A stretch of 56,000 nt of DNA from Candidatus Gastranaerophilales bacterium HUM_9 (GTDB lineage Bacteria > Cyanobacteriota > Vampirovibrionia > Gastranaerophilales > Gastranaerophilaceae), in contig DABG01000005.1 in assembly GCA_002103075.1 (NCBI GenBank), positions 1 through 56,000 on the forward strand, written 5' to 3'. Below the pieces are notes generated by a model. That model was not told the DNA's origin, searched no databases, and saw nothing but the letters and a program-made list of their open reading frames with translations. The position numbers were made by a program, and so were the translations under genes. Below are positions 23,860 to 33,232 of the stretch, piece by piece. Positions within the stretch are counted from its first letter, which is position 1, and every line of letters starts with the position of its first letter.

Positions 23860-25452
23860 ATGAAAGTATTAATTACAGATAAAATAAATGAGATTGCATC
23901 AAAGATAATTGAAAAGGTTGCTACGGTTGACAATTTGCCAACTATGAGTGAAGAAGAATTGATAAAAATTATACCTGAATATGATGCATTGATGGTAAGA
24001 AGTCAAACTAAGGTAACTGCAAAGATTATAGAAGCAGGTAAGAATTTGAAGATTATAGGTAGAGCAGGTGTTGGGGTTGATAACATTGATATTGATACAG
24101 CAACACAAAAGGGTGTTATCGTTGTGAATTCACCTGATGGAAACACTATGGCTGCTGCTGAACACACTATAGCATTGATGTTGGCTATGGCTAGAAATAT
24201 AGCACCTGCAGCAACTTCTACAAAATCTGGTAAATGGGACAGAGCAAAGTTTACAGGTTGTGAACTTTATAAAAAAACTCTTGGTATTATAGGTTTGGGT
24301 AAGATTGGCTCACACGTTGCTGAGGTTGCAAAGGCTTTGGGTATGAAACTCGCTGTTTATGACCCTTATACATCAGAAGAAGTTGTTAAGAAAATGGGTG
24401 GTGAATATGTTGCTACACTTGATGAATTTTGGGCAAAACCTGATTTTATTACAGTTCACGTACCTAAAACAAAAGAAACAGTTAACTTGATAAATAAAGA
24501 CACTATTGCAAAGATGAAAGACGGTGTTAGACTTGTTAACTGTGCAAGAGGTGGGATTATAAATGAGGCTGATTTAAAGGTTGCTTTAGATGAGGGCAAG
24601 GTTGCAGCTGCGGCGATTGACGTTTATGAAAACGAACCTAATATTGATACTTGTCCTTTGATTGATACTAAGGGAAATGTTGTTTTGACTCCACATTTGG
24701 GAGCAAGTACAAAAGAAGCTCAGTTGAATGTTGCTGTTGACGTTGCAGAACAGATTAAGGAAGTTTTGTCTGGTGGTTCAGCATCTTCTGCAGTAAATAT
24801 TCCATCATTAAGACCTGATAAATTAGAACCTGTAAAAGATTATATGATGATTGCAGAGAACTCTGGTAAGTTAGCGTCACAGATTTCTAAGGGTAATATT
24901 AAAAAGATTGAAATTACAGCTCAAGGTAAGTTGGCTGATTTGGATATTCAACCGTTAGAGGTTGCAGTTTTGAAAGGTGCTTTGTCATCTGTTTTAGAAA
25001 GTGTAAATTATGTAAACGCACCTGTTTTGGCTAAGAAACGTGATATAAGTATTATTTCAACTCGTTCAAATGAGGCTTGTAACTTTGCAGGGTTGTTGAC
25101 AATCAAACTTACTACAAATGAGGGCAGTTATGTTGTAGCAGGAGCGCTTGTTGCAAAAGATATTCCAAGAATTGTTAAGATTAATGAATATGAAACAAGT
25201 ATTCGTCCTGAAAAACACATGTTGATTGTTCCTCACAAGAACCAACCATCAATGATTGCAAAGGTTGCACAAGTAATAGGTGAAAACGGTATTAATATTG
25301 GTTCGATGAATGTTGTTCAGAAGAATGATAAACATGAAACAGAATCAATAATGGTTATTAACATTGAATCAGTGGTTGAGGCTAATGTGTTAGCTGAGAT
25401 TGAAAAAATTGATGGTGTTCATAACCCTATTTATATCAACTTGAATGTGTAA
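23860..25452 (+). CDS. serA: D-3-phosphoglycerate dehydrogenase
   Basis: 530 residues, the long form with an extra allosteric-substrate-binding domain and a C-terminal ACT domain (from about 455). The NAD loop is GLGKIGSHVAEVAKAL near 145, the catalytic Arg is in NCARGGIINE near 234, and Glu and His lie in YENEP and LTPHLGAST near 265-285. It oxidises 3-phosphoglycerate to start serine synthesis. The ACT domain fits serine feedback. The ATG has a GGAG site and directly follows the aminotransferase gene. Confidence 0.96.
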   Translation: MKVLITDKINEIASKIIEKVATVDNLPTMSEEELIKIIPEYDALMVRSQTKVTAKIIEAGKNLKIIGRAGVGVDNIDIDTATQKGVIVVNSPDGNTMAAAEHTIALMLAMARNIAPAATSTKSGKWDRAKFTGCELYKKTLGIIGLGKIGSHVAEVAKALGMKLAVYDPYTSEEVVKKMGGEYVATLDEFWAKPDFITVHVPKTKETVNLINKDTIAKMKDGVRLVNCARGGIINEADLKVALDEGKVAAAAIDVYENEPNIDTCPLIDTKGNVVLTPHLGASTKEAQLNVAVDVAEQIKEVLSGGSASSAVNIPSLRPDKLEPVKDYMMIAENSGKLASQISKGNIKKIEITAQGKLADLDIQPLEVAVLKGALSSVLESVNYVNAPVLAKKRDISIISTRSNEACNFAGLLTIKLTTNEGSYVVAGALVAKDIPRIVKINEYETSIRPEKHMLIVPHKNQPSMIAKVAQVIGENGINIGSMNVVQKNDKHETESIMVINIESVVEANVLAEIEKIDGVHNPIYINLNV

Positions 25453-25500
25453 TAATAATTGAATTTGAGTAATAACTAAATATGGATAAATAGGGACAAT

Positions 25501-26121
25501 ATGAAACTTGCAGTATTTGATTTTGATTCTACATTAATGGACGGTGAAACATTAGAGTTTTTGGCAAAGGAACTCGGGATAGATAAAGAGGTTAGGGAGA
25601 TAACTGATTTAGCTATGCGAGGTGAGATAGACTTTTTTGAAAGTTTGCAGAAACGGGTTTCTTTGCTAAAGGGCTTAGAGGTTAAGAAAGTTAATGAGAT
25701 ATGCCATAAGTTACCTTTGATGAGGGGTGCTAAGGAAGTTGTAAGTGGCTTGAAAGATAGAGGGTATAAGGTTGTATGCTTTTCTGGAGGGTTCAAGAAT
25801 GCAACTACTTATTTTGCAGAGGAATTGGGGTTAGATGCTGATTTTTCTAATGTGCTTCACGAAAAGGACGGTGTTTTGACTGGACTTGTTGGTGGAGAGA
25901 TGATGTTTAATACTAGCAAGGGCGATATGCTTGTAAGATTGCAACAGGTTTTGGGAATTGATAGGGGTGAAACTCTTGTTGTTGGCGATGGGGCAAATGA
26001 TATCAGTATGTTCAGACATGCAGATATTAGGGTTGCTTTTTGTGCCAAACCTGTTTTAAGAGAACACGCAAGTATTGTGATTGATGAAAAGAACCTTGCT
26101 TTGTTGTTGGATAGGATATAG
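25501..26121 (+). CDS. serB: SerB-type phosphoserine phosphatase
   Basis: 206 residues of the HAD family, with motif I FDFDSTLMDGE (nucleophile D7, acid D9), motif II FSGGFKNAT near 94 and motif III/IV GDGANDISM near 161. These are the substrate loops of phosphoserine phosphatase. It is the third gene of the serine operon, 48 bp after serA, with AGGGACA before the ATG. The three genes give a full phosphorylated route from 3-phosphoglycerate to serine. Confidence 0.9.
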   Translation: MKLAVFDFDSTLMDGETLEFLAKELGIDKEVREITDLAMRGEIDFFESLQKRVSLLKGLEVKKVNEICHKLPLMRGAKEVVSGLKDRGYKVVCFSGGFKNATTYFAEELGLDADFSNVLHEKDGVLTGLVGGEMMFNTSKGDMLVRLQQVLGIDRGETLVVGDGANDISMFRHADIRVAFCAKPVLREHASIVIDEKNLALLLDRI

Positions 26122-26212
26122 AAACGGTCATTCAGAGTCAAGGGAGCAGAGCGAATTTACGTACGGACTAACTTCGTGTCGTCCGTCCACAAATTCAATG
26201 TATCATTTATAA
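26122..26212. repeat. Repeat-derived spacer after serB
   Basis: The first half (about 26130-26156) is an inverted relative of about 39808-39842 in the large cluster. The next part is a palindrome (ACGGAC...GTCCGT, about 26164-26186) whose loop matches the 'actaacttcgt' string at about 39522-39534. It lies exactly between two convergent genes and may work as a transcription stop. Confidence 0.7.
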
Positions 26213-28054
26213 TTACTTCTTTCTATGATGTATCTGACAGCCCTCATCTTCCATATCAATCTTGCCGTCGTAGTCGTTATCTATCCCGTCGCTACAAGAT
26301 CCTAAAGAATCCAACCCCTCTGCACTAGCATCGTGTGTCAACCAATAATTATCAATCTTTTTCCACAAATATTCAAAAAATATCTTATTGAATACTGTAA
26401 TTTTTGAGTTCTTTATTACAAGCACATTCTCGTCGTTTTTATGTTCCCCACTCTTTGAAAAATTCATTGACCCAATCACAGAATACGTATTATCAATAAT
26501 CATTGTCTTTGAATGTAATTTTCCTGCAAAAGTTTCTGTCTTTACAAGTATTCCGTGTTGTCTTAGCAATCTATGTTTAGAATAAGGGCTTTTGGCATTA
26601 GCTGCATCAAGAATTATTTTTATGTCAACTCCCCTCTGTTTTGCATTTATCAATGCTTGTGCCAATTTATAGTCAGTAATCAAAAATGCAGGGATACAAA
26701 TTTGCTTCCTCGCAGAATTAATAAGCGGAATTATAATTCTTTCAATTGTCAAATCTTTTGGTGAAAAATACACAGAAACATTCGTATTTCCAATCTGTAT
26801 ATTCTCTTTTTCATGAATCTTTGATTTCAAATAATGAAACCTTGTATTATACATTTGTTCAAATTCTTGTTTATAAACTTGTGCAACCTGAGCAGAATTA
26901 ATTACTACAACGTTGTTACAATTAAACCCTGACATATCCGTAAAACTAAGGTTCGCAGAACCTGTCATAACCGTTTTATCATCAAAGATATAAAATTTGT
27001 CGTGCATAATAGAGTTAGTATAAGCACTCGGTTGTCCAGTACTAAAAGTAGCCTTATCATTCACCGCATTTTTAATAATTGATACAAGATACATAGTATC
27101 AGGATAAATATTTGTATTACAAGAATTGATATCATAAACAAGTCTAATCTTAACCCCACGAGCAATTGCGTTCTTCAAGGCTTTTTCAACAGGTGGAACT
27201 TTTCTATACCCATATATCGCAATATCAATTGACTTTTGAGAGTTATTAATTTGTTTTACGAGCTCTTTGCAAACCTCTGTATTACAACATCTGTCTGGTT
27301 TTAGTTTTGTAGTGTAATCCGTTATTAAAACCTTTATTGACCCATTTGAAATCATTATAGGAACAGGCTTAACATTAAGGTTTGGGCCGTGAAAATTGTA
27401 TTTTTTGTGACTATAATGTTTATTGTGTTTGTGATAATTATTCTTGTCAGTATGACAGTATTTGCAAGGTTTTACACCTTTTGGTAACTGTGATTTTGAA
27501 ATAAATACGTAATTGTGAGCTAGTAATCCATACTTGCAATCTATTGTGTGATATTTATTACTTTTTGCGTTATAAATTACAAAGTTTGTTTTGTTGATGT
27601 ACTTAAGTTCTTTTTTGAGAGCTTTTTTATTTGTTGGTTTATTGTCCTTAAACACAAACCCTGAATTTAAAAACTTTTCATTGAAATTTGTTGTTCCTAG
27701 ATAGATGTTATTATCTTTTAGTGTTACAGTTTTATCTTTTAGATAATCAGAAACAAACTTCTCAGTTAGGTATGATAAAGCGATAATCTCTTTTTTAGAA
27801 AGATTGTAGCTAGAATATTTTGAAAAATTTTTCGGGTCTTGAAGGTCAGAACGCTTGATATAATTATAGCCATTAAGAATTGTTATAACTTCATCGTCAT
27901 CTTCGATACCGTTATTGTTCAAATCAACAATAATTTTAAAGGGCGATTTTATCGCTAAAATATCATAAGATTTTGATTTTTGGTAATTATAAACAGAGAA
28001 TAGCAAAAACGAGAGTATGGCTACACATATTATAATTATTTTGTGTTTAGTCAT
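26213..28054 (-). CDS. Membrane-anchored phospholipase D-family protein
   Basis: 613 residues from the ATG at 28054; an in-frame TTG at 28066 is also possible. An N-terminal membrane helix or signal (IIIICVAILSFLLFSVYNY) is followed by a Ca-loop-like segment (DLNNNGIEDDDEV). Then comes a Cys-containing region (IDCKYGL...KPCKYC). The PLD core follows, with two HKD motifs: MHDKFYIFDDKTVMTGSANLS and LHSKTMIIDNTYSVIGSMNFS. The C-terminus has a second Ca-loop-like CSDGIDNDYDGKIDMEDEGC stretch. A secreted or surface nuclease or phospholipase is likely; the substrate cannot be told. It lies close behind the M20 gene. Confidence 0.85.
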   Translation of the reverse strand: MTKHKIIIICVAILSFLLFSVYNYQKSKSYDILAIKSPFKIIVDLNNNGIEDDDEVITILNGYNYIKRSDLQDPKNFSKYSSYNLSKKEIIALSYLTEKFVSDYLKDKTVTLKDNNIYLGTTNFNEKFLNSGFVFKDNKPTNKKALKKELKYINKTNFVIYNAKSNKYHTIDCKYGLLAHNYVFISKSQLPKGVKPCKYCHTDKNNYHKHNKHYSHKKYNFHGPNLNVKPVPIMISNGSIKVLITDYTTKLKPDRCCNTEVCKELVKQINNSQKSIDIAIYGYRKVPPVEKALKNAIARGVKIRLVYDINSCNTNIYPDTMYLVSIIKNAVNDKATFSTGQPSAYTNSIMHDKFYIFDDKTVMTGSANLSFTDMSGFNCNNVVVINSAQVAQVYKQEFEQMYNTRFHYLKSKIHEKENIQIGNTNVSVYFSPKDLTIERIIIPLINSARKQICIPAFLITDYKLAQALINAKQRGVDIKIILDAANAKSPYSKHRLLRQHGILVKTETFAGKLHSKTMIIDNTYSVIGSMNFSKSGEHKNDENVLVIKNSKITVFNKIFFEYLWKKIDNYWLTHDASAEGLDSLGSCSDGIDNDYDGKIDMEDEGCQIHHRKK

Positions 28055-28071
28055 TCCAGCCTGCAATTCTA

Positions 28072-29307
28072 TTATGAGTTAAATTCTAGGAATAAGTTTT
28101 CAATAATATCGTAGCCTTTAAGCATAGTTTTGTAATCAACCTTTTCGTTTGCTGAATGCATATTGAAAACATCTGCTAATCCAAGTAGGAATGGCATAAA
28201 TGTTTCACCTTTGATATTCTTTTGATGTGCGTAAATATGAGTTTCAGCACCAGCGTGGAAAGATGAAACTTCGTTTTCTATGCCTAGCTTTTTACAAACC
28301 TTTGTGTGAAGCTCTGGGATTGAGTCATCATCAGCTTTTTCAAAAGGTGGCAAGTGAATTTCAAAAGTTATCTCTGCCAAAGCAAGACCTTCATATTTTT
28401 TGTTGAATTTGTCAACGATTGATTGCATTAGTGCTTTAAGTTCGTTTTCTTTTTCAACACTAGCACTTCTAATTGAATATGATGCTCTAGCCTCTGTATT
28501 AATAATATTTGTAGATGCTTTATCGTTTATAGTTTTTATGTAGTTAGGTGAATTTACATTGTCATCAATAAGCGATTTGACTGCGTTTTGGATACCACCA
28601 GCAACGATTGCACCAAGATTACAAGATGTGATAACACCTGTTTTATCTTCATAGAAAACACCTTGAGGAAATTCTGCAAGAAGTTCTGCAATAAGTTTTG
28701 CAGCGTTAAGACGAGTTTTATCACCGATATCGATACCAGAGTGTCCTCCGATAAGACCTTTTACAAGAAGTTTTGCATTTGTGTAACTAGCACCTGATAT
28801 TTGAACCTGAGCAAGTTTATCTGCATCACATACCAAAACGTATTTTGAATGGATTTTAGAGAAGTTTACGTGTTCAATACCACTCATATTTGTTTCTTCA
28901 TCACGAGTGAAAGTTATTTCTAGTCCACCATGTTTTAGAGATTTGTCGTTTGCAACTTTTTTAGCAAGTAATAATGCTGAAGCAACACCAACTTTGTCGT
29001 CAGCACCAAGTGTTCTGCCGTCTGCGTGGATAAAATCACCGTCTAATAATAATCTGATTTCTGAAGCGTCACCCACTACGTCCATGTGAGATGAAAACAT
29101 TATTGGTTGTTTTGAATCATCTGTTGCAGGAATATATATATATACGTTTTTATAATCATCAAGTGTACAAGGAATATTATTTTGTGAACAAAATTCTTGA
29201 ATTTTAGCTATCACTTTTTCTTCGTGAAGTGATGGTGACGGAGTTTCTGCAAGTGTGCAAAAAATGTCTACTAATTCGTGTTCTTTTCTAATATCTTGTA
29301 TACTCAT
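28072..29307 (-). CDS. pepT: M20 aminopeptidase, PepT-like
   Basis: 411 residues. The metal-site stretches of the M20 family are present: FSSHMDVVGD near 78, the LGADDKVGVASALL stretch near 117 and EETNMSGIEHVN near 152. A dimerisation domain fills the middle. The C-terminal part keeps SSFHAGAETHI near 351. The closest family is the tripeptidase PepT group. No signal peptide, so it acts in the cytoplasm on short peptides. GGAGAGC precedes the ATG. The PLD gene starts 18 bp after its end. Confidence 0.88.
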   Translation of the reverse strand: MSIQDIRKEHELVDIFCTLAETPSPSLHEEKVIAKIQEFCSQNNIPCTLDDYKNVYIYIPATDDSKQPIMFSSHMDVVGDASEIRLLLDGDFIHADGRTLGADDKVGVASALLLAKKVANDKSLKHGGLEITFTRDEETNMSGIEHVNFSKIHSKYVLVCDADKLAQVQISGASYTNAKLLVKGLIGGHSGIDIGDKTRLNAAKLIAELLAEFPQGVFYEDKTGVITSCNLGAIVAGGIQNAVKSLIDDNVNSPNYIKTINDKASTNIINTEARASYSIRSASVEKENELKALMQSIVDKFNKKYEGLALAEITFEIHLPPFEKADDDSIPELHTKVCKKLGIENEVSSFHAGAETHIYAHQKNIKGETFMPFLLGLADVFNMHSANEKVDYKTMLKGYDIIENLFLEFNS

Positions 29308-29387
29308 AACGTGCTCTCCTTATGCTTTATTCTTTGAGTTTAGTATAGCACAATTCACAAACTTATGTAACATATCCTTATATAATT

Positions 29388-29415
29388 TTGAAAATTAAAT
29401 CTTTTGTGATATTAT
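29388..29415 (+). promoter_or_regulatory. Putative promoter of efp
   Basis: TTGAAA (29388-29393), 16-bp spacer and TATTAT (29410-29415), 48 bp before the efp start. The ribosome site is AAGGAG. Confidence 0.55.
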
Positions 29416-29463
29416 TTATGAGAAAATAGAAAAAGTCACATAACATTATCGTAAGGAGTTTAT

Positions 29464-30021
29464 ATGATTTCTGTAAATGATTTTAAAACAGGATTAACAT
29501 TACAATTAGACAATGGTCTTTGGTCAGTAGTAGAATTTTTACACGTAAAACCTGGTAAAGGTGCTGCATTTGTACGTTCTAAATTAAAAAACGTAGAAAC
29601 TGGTCAAGTAGTAGAAAAAACATTTAGAGCTGGTGAAAAAGTTGCTAAAGCTACTCTAGACAGACGTGAAATGCAATATTTATACAAAGAAGGTAAAGAA
29701 TTCGTTATGATGGATAATGAATCTTATGAACAAATGCAACTTTCAGAAGACCAAATCGGAAGTGGAATCAAGTATTTGAAAGAAAATATGGTTGTTCAAA
29801 TACTTATGCACGATGGAAAAATTATTGGTGTAGATATTCCTGCTCACGTAGAATTAGAGGTAGTTGATACTCCACCTGCTGAAAAGGGTAACACAGCACA
29901 AGGTGGTACAAAACCTGCTACATTAGAAACAGGTGCAGTTGTAAACGTACCATTCTTTGTTTCAAACGGAGATATGATTAGAGTAGATACAAGATCAAAT
30001 GAATATTTGGATCGTTGTTAG
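29464..30021 (+). CDS. efp: Elongation factor P
   Basis: 185 residues, the normal EF-P length and three-domain OB-fold layout. It helps ribosomes through polyproline runs. The acceptor position, which is a lysine or arginine in EF-P, falls in the loop VKPGKGAAFVRSK, with K32 at the tip. The signature at the end is VRVDTRSNEYLDR-like (IRVDTRSNEYLDRC). No epmA/epmB-type modification gene is visible. It precedes accB by 18 bp, and an efp-accB order is common in bacteria. Confidence 0.97.
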   Translation: MISVNDFKTGLTLQLDNGLWSVVEFLHVKPGKGAAFVRSKLKNVETGQVVEKTFRAGEKVAKATLDRREMQYLYKEGKEFVMMDNESYEQMQLSEDQIGSGIKYLKENMVVQILMHDGKIIGVDIPAHVELEVVDTPPAEKGNTAQGGTKPATLETGAVVNVPFFVSNGDMIRVDTRSNEYLDRC

Positions 30022-30039
30022 TAAGTAAGAGGTTGATAA

Positions 30040-30507
30040 ATGAAATTTGATACAGATTATATAGATCAATTAGCAAAAATAATTGCAGACAATGAATTAA
30101 CAGAAATTTCTTTAGAAGATGGCAATCAAGCTATCACTATAAGAAAAGATTTACCAGAAGTAGTTAGTGCAGGAGTTGCAATGCCGGTTGCGGCACCAGC
30201 TCAACCAGCACCTGCTCAAGCTCCAGCAGCTGCAGTTGCTCCAAAAGCTGAATCAGCAGAACCTGCTAAAAAAGGTAACCCTGTTGTTTCACCTATGGTA
30301 GGTACTTTCTATAGCAAACCTGCTCCTGATAAAGAAGCATTTGTTAAAGTTGGTGATACAGTTTCATCTGGTGATGTTGTTTGTATTATTGAAGCAATGA
30401 AACTTATGAACGAAATTGAAACAGAATTCTCAGGTAAAGTTGTAGAAATCTGTGTAGAAGATGGTCAGGCTGTAGAATATGGTCAAACCATTATGTATAT
30501 TGAATAA
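30040..30507 (+). CDS. accB: Biotin carboxyl carrier protein
   Basis: 155 residues. A flexible Pro/Ala-rich hinge (about 48-78) leads to the biotinyl domain. The biotin is attached at K121 in EAMKLMNEIE. It carries CO2 between AccC and the carboxyltransferase of acetyl-CoA carboxylase. AGAGG precedes the ATG. A terminator-like hairpin separates it from accC, which may lower the amount of AccC made relative to AccB. Confidence 0.97.
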   Translation: MKFDTDYIDQLAKIIADNELTEISLEDGNQAITIRKDLPEVVSAGVAMPVAAPAQPAPAQAPAAAVAPKAESAEPAKKGNPVVSPMVGTFYSKPAPDKEAFVKVGDTVSSGDVVCIIEAMKLMNEIETEFSGKVVEICVEDGQAVEYGQTIMYIE

Positions 30508-30519
30508 GAATTTTTGAAA

Positions 30520-30553
30520 AAATACCTGTACATTTTGTATGGGTATTTTTTTT
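30520..30553 (+). terminator. Hairpin with U-tract between accB and accC
   Basis: Arms 30520-30532 and 30536-30548 form a 13-bp stem (two G-U pairs) with a TTT loop, followed by a run of T to 30553. It lies inside the efp-accB-accC direction of transcription, 12 bp after the accB stop, and accC follows 28 bp later. It would end part of the transcripts. Confidence 0.85.
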
Positions 30554-30581
30554 AGCCGATAGATAAAAGGATAAATGGATT

Positions 30582-31934
30582 ATGTTAAAAAAAGTTTTAA
30601 TCGCAAATAGAGGGGAGATTGCAGTTCGTGTAATCAGAGCTTGTCGTGAGTTAGGTATTCCGACAGTTGCTATATATTCAGAAGCAGATGCAGAATCACT
30701 TCACGTTAGATTAGCAACTGATTCATATTGTATAGGACCTGCAGCAAGTGCTAAGAGTTATCTTGATATAAGTAGAATTATGGCAGTTGCAGAAGTTTCA
30801 GGTGCTGATGCAATTCACCCTGGATATGGCTTTTTGTCAGAAAGAGCTGATTTTGTAGAAATGTGTGAAGAAAGTGGTTTGAAATTTATTGGACCATCTT
30901 CAGAAGCTATGAAGAAAATGGGCGATAAAGCTACTGCAAGAAAAACAATGATTGAAAATGATGTACCTGTTACTCCTGGTACAGGCATTGTAAAAACACC
31001 TGAAGAAGTTAAGGAATTTGCAAATAGAGTTGGTTATCCAGTTATCCTTAAAGCTACTGCCGGTGGTGGTGGTAAAGGTATGAGAGTTTGTAGAAGTGAT
31101 GAAGATGTTGATACTAATATGCCATTATGTCAATCTGAAGCTCAAAACTTCTTTGGTAACCCTGATGTTTATGCAGAAAAATTCTTAGAAAACCCAAGAC
31201 ACATTGAGGTTCAAGTTTTAGGTGATAGTTTTGGAAATGTTATCCATTTAGGCGAACGTGATTGTTCTATCCAAAGGCGTCACCAAAAATTGTTAGAGGA
31301 AGCTCCATCACCTGCTATTGATGAAGAAACTCGTAAAGAAATGGGTGCTGCTGCTGTTAGAGCCGCAAAGGCTATTAATTATGAAGGTGCTGGTACTTGT
31401 GAATTTTTACTTGACCATGATGGAAAATGGTATTTTATGGAAATGAATACTCGTGTACAAGTTGAGCACTGTGTTACTGAAATGATTTCAAGAGTTGATA
31501 TTGTTAGAGAACAAATCAGAGTTGCTTCTGGGGAAAAACTTGGATATACGCAAGATCAAGTCCAATTAAGAGGTCATGCTATTGAATGTCGTATCAATGC
31601 CGAAAACCCTGATAAAGACTTTATGCCTTGTCCTGGTAAAATTGATGGATACTTCGCTCCTGGTGGATTTGGTATAAGAGTGGATTCTCATGTATACCCT
31701 GGATATTCTATTCCACCTTATTACGATTCAATGATTGGAAAATTGATTTGTTGGGGTGAAACAAGAAATCAAGCTAGAAGAAGAATGTATCAAGCATTGA
31801 AAGAATATGTTGTTACAGGTATTGCAACAACTATTCCATTCCACCAAGGTATTATTGAAGACGAAGTGTTTATTAGTGGTAAATTCAATACAGGTTTTAT
31901 TGAAGATTATTATAAACGTAAAGGCTTGAAATAA
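30582..31934 (+). CDS. accC: Biotin carboxylase subunit of acetyl-CoA carboxylase
   Basis: 450 residues, the normal AccC length. The N-terminus KVLIANRGEIAVRVIRACRELG, the ATP-grasp glycine loop ATAGGGGKGMRV near 160 and the metal site MEMNTRVQVEHCVTE near 286-300 are all present. It carboxylates the biotin of AccB with ATP and bicarbonate. The ATG follows an AAAGGAT site. It lies after a hairpin that separates it from accB. Confidence 0.97.
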   Translation: MLKKVLIANRGEIAVRVIRACRELGIPTVAIYSEADAESLHVRLATDSYCIGPAASAKSYLDISRIMAVAEVSGADAIHPGYGFLSERADFVEMCEESGLKFIGPSSEAMKKMGDKATARKTMIENDVPVTPGTGIVKTPEEVKEFANRVGYPVILKATAGGGGKGMRVCRSDEDVDTNMPLCQSEAQNFFGNPDVYAEKFLENPRHIEVQVLGDSFGNVIHLGERDCSIQRRHQKLLEEAPSPAIDEETRKEMGAAAVRAAKAINYEGAGTCEFLLDHDGKWYFMEMNTRVQVEHCVTEMISRVDIVREQIRVASGEKLGYTQDQVQLRGHAIECRINAENPDKDFMPCPGKIDGYFAPGGFGIRVDSHVYPGYSIPPYYDSMIGKLICWGETRNQARRRMYQALKEYVVTGIATTIPFHQGIIEDEVFISGKFNTGFIEDYYKRKGLK

Positions 31935-31961
31935 TAATAAGGTTATTTAGGGAGAGGTAAG

Positions 31962-32324
31962 ATGTTTGAATTAAAAGCACAAATGTATTTTTCTGCTGCA
32001 CATCATTTGTTAAATTATGATGGTGAGTGTGAAAATCAGCATGGTCATAATTGGCTGGTAGAAGCATTTGTAAGAGGAACAGAGCTAGATAAAAGCAATA
32101 TTTTGATTGATTACAAGGTTTTGAAAAAGCATTTAAAATCTGTTTTAGACATATTGGATCATAAAGATATAAATGAATTACCTGATTTTAAGGGTATTAG
32201 TCCAAGTAGCGAAGTTCTTTCAAAATATATTTATGAAAAAATGAAAGAAGTTGTTCCACAAATTAGTAAGATTTCTGTTTGGGAAACTGCTACATCTTGT
32301 GCGAGTTATTTTGAAGAGGAATAA
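31962..32324 (+). CDS. queD: 6-carboxy-tetrahydropterin synthase, QueD
   Basis: 120 residues, the bacterial QueD size. The zinc histidines lie in AAHHLL (14-15) and HGHNW (29-31), and the catalytic Cys is in GECENQHGH. Near the end, SVWETATSCASY carries the substrate Glu. It makes 6-carboxytetrahydropterin, the second step toward queuosine in tRNA. Other queuosine genes are not next to it. GGAGAGG precedes the ATG. UppP follows after 5 bp. Confidence 0.93.
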   Translation: MFELKAQMYFSAAHHLLNYDGECENQHGHNWLVEAFVRGTELDKSNILIDYKVLKKHLKSVLDILDHKDINELPDFKGISPSSEVLSKYIYEKMKEVVPQISKISVWETATSCASYFEEE

Positions 32325-32329
32325 TAAAA

Positions 32330-33187
32330 ATGGTTACATCACTGTTTGCGTTGATAAAGGTTATTATAATGGGTGCTGTTCAAGGGTTGAGCGAGTTTTT
32401 GCCTATCTCAAGTTCTGCACACTTAGTTTTTACTTCAAATCTTATGCAAATGGTTGCACACAAGCCTATAGAAGATCCTACTAGTTATGATATAGTGCTT
32501 AGTATGATGCTTCATATTGGTACTTTAGTAGCAGTGCTTATCTTCTTTAAAGAAGAAGTTATAAATATTTTCAATAAGACGATGAATGCTATTAAAACAA
32601 AAGATTTTTCTGATTATGAAGCAAAATTAGGATTATACATTATATTAGGTACATTAGTTACGGTTATTGTTGCATCGTTCCTTAGCGACACAGCTGAAAG
32701 ACTAATGTCATCACCTGCAATAGTTGGTATGCTATTGTTTGTAACAGGTTGGATTTTATTCTTCTCTGAAAAATTCTCAGATACTATTCCTGATAAAAAG
32801 CATGAGGTTGATTTAAAGACTTCTATTATAATGTCTGTTGCTCAAGGTTTGGCCGCACTTCCTGGGTTATCTCGTTCTGGTTTGACTATTGCCGCTGGGT
32901 TGTTCTCTAAATCTGATAGAGTGGCTTGTGCAAGATATTCATTCTTATTGAGTATTCCTATTATATTAGGTGCATCAATTATTTATCCACTTAAAGAGAT
33001 TGCATTTTCTGAATTGGCATCTTATAACTGGTTGAATATATTTATTGGAACTGTTGTATCAGCGATTGTTGGGTATTTATGTATTAAATATTTTCTAGAT
33101 TTCTTGGGTAAATATTCTTTGAGAGTGTTTGCTTATTATTGTTTTATAGCAGGGATTTTAGCTGTTTTATTATTTACCTTTATATAG
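32330..33187 (+). CDS. uppP: Undecaprenyl-diphosphatase
   Basis: 285 residues with about eight membrane helices, the normal BacA/UppP layout. The active-site motifs are GAVQGLSEFLPISSSAHL (15-32; Glu and Ser-rich) and LPGLSRSGLTIA near 182-193 (PGxSRSG). It recycles undecaprenyl diphosphate to the monophosphate for cell-wall synthesis. It starts 5 bp after queD, with a GAGGA site inside queD's end, so it is coupled. With MurT it belongs to wall-building genes in this window. Confidence 0.95.
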   Translation: MVTSLFALIKVIIMGAVQGLSEFLPISSSAHLVFTSNLMQMVAHKPIEDPTSYDIVLSMMLHIGTLVAVLIFFKEEVINIFNKTMNAIKTKDFSDYEAKLGLYIILGTLVTVIVASFLSDTAERLMSSPAIVGMLLFVTGWILFFSEKFSDTIPDKKHEVDLKTSIIMSVAQGLAALPGLSRSGLTIAAGLFSKSDRVACARYSFLLSIPIILGASIIYPLKEIAFSELASYNWLNIFIGTVVSAIVGYLCIKYFLDFLGKYSLRVFAYYCFIAGILAVLLFTFI

Positions 33188-33232
33188 TTTTATAAACTAG
33201 CAAAAATATTTTTTTAGAGCATTAATGCAAAT

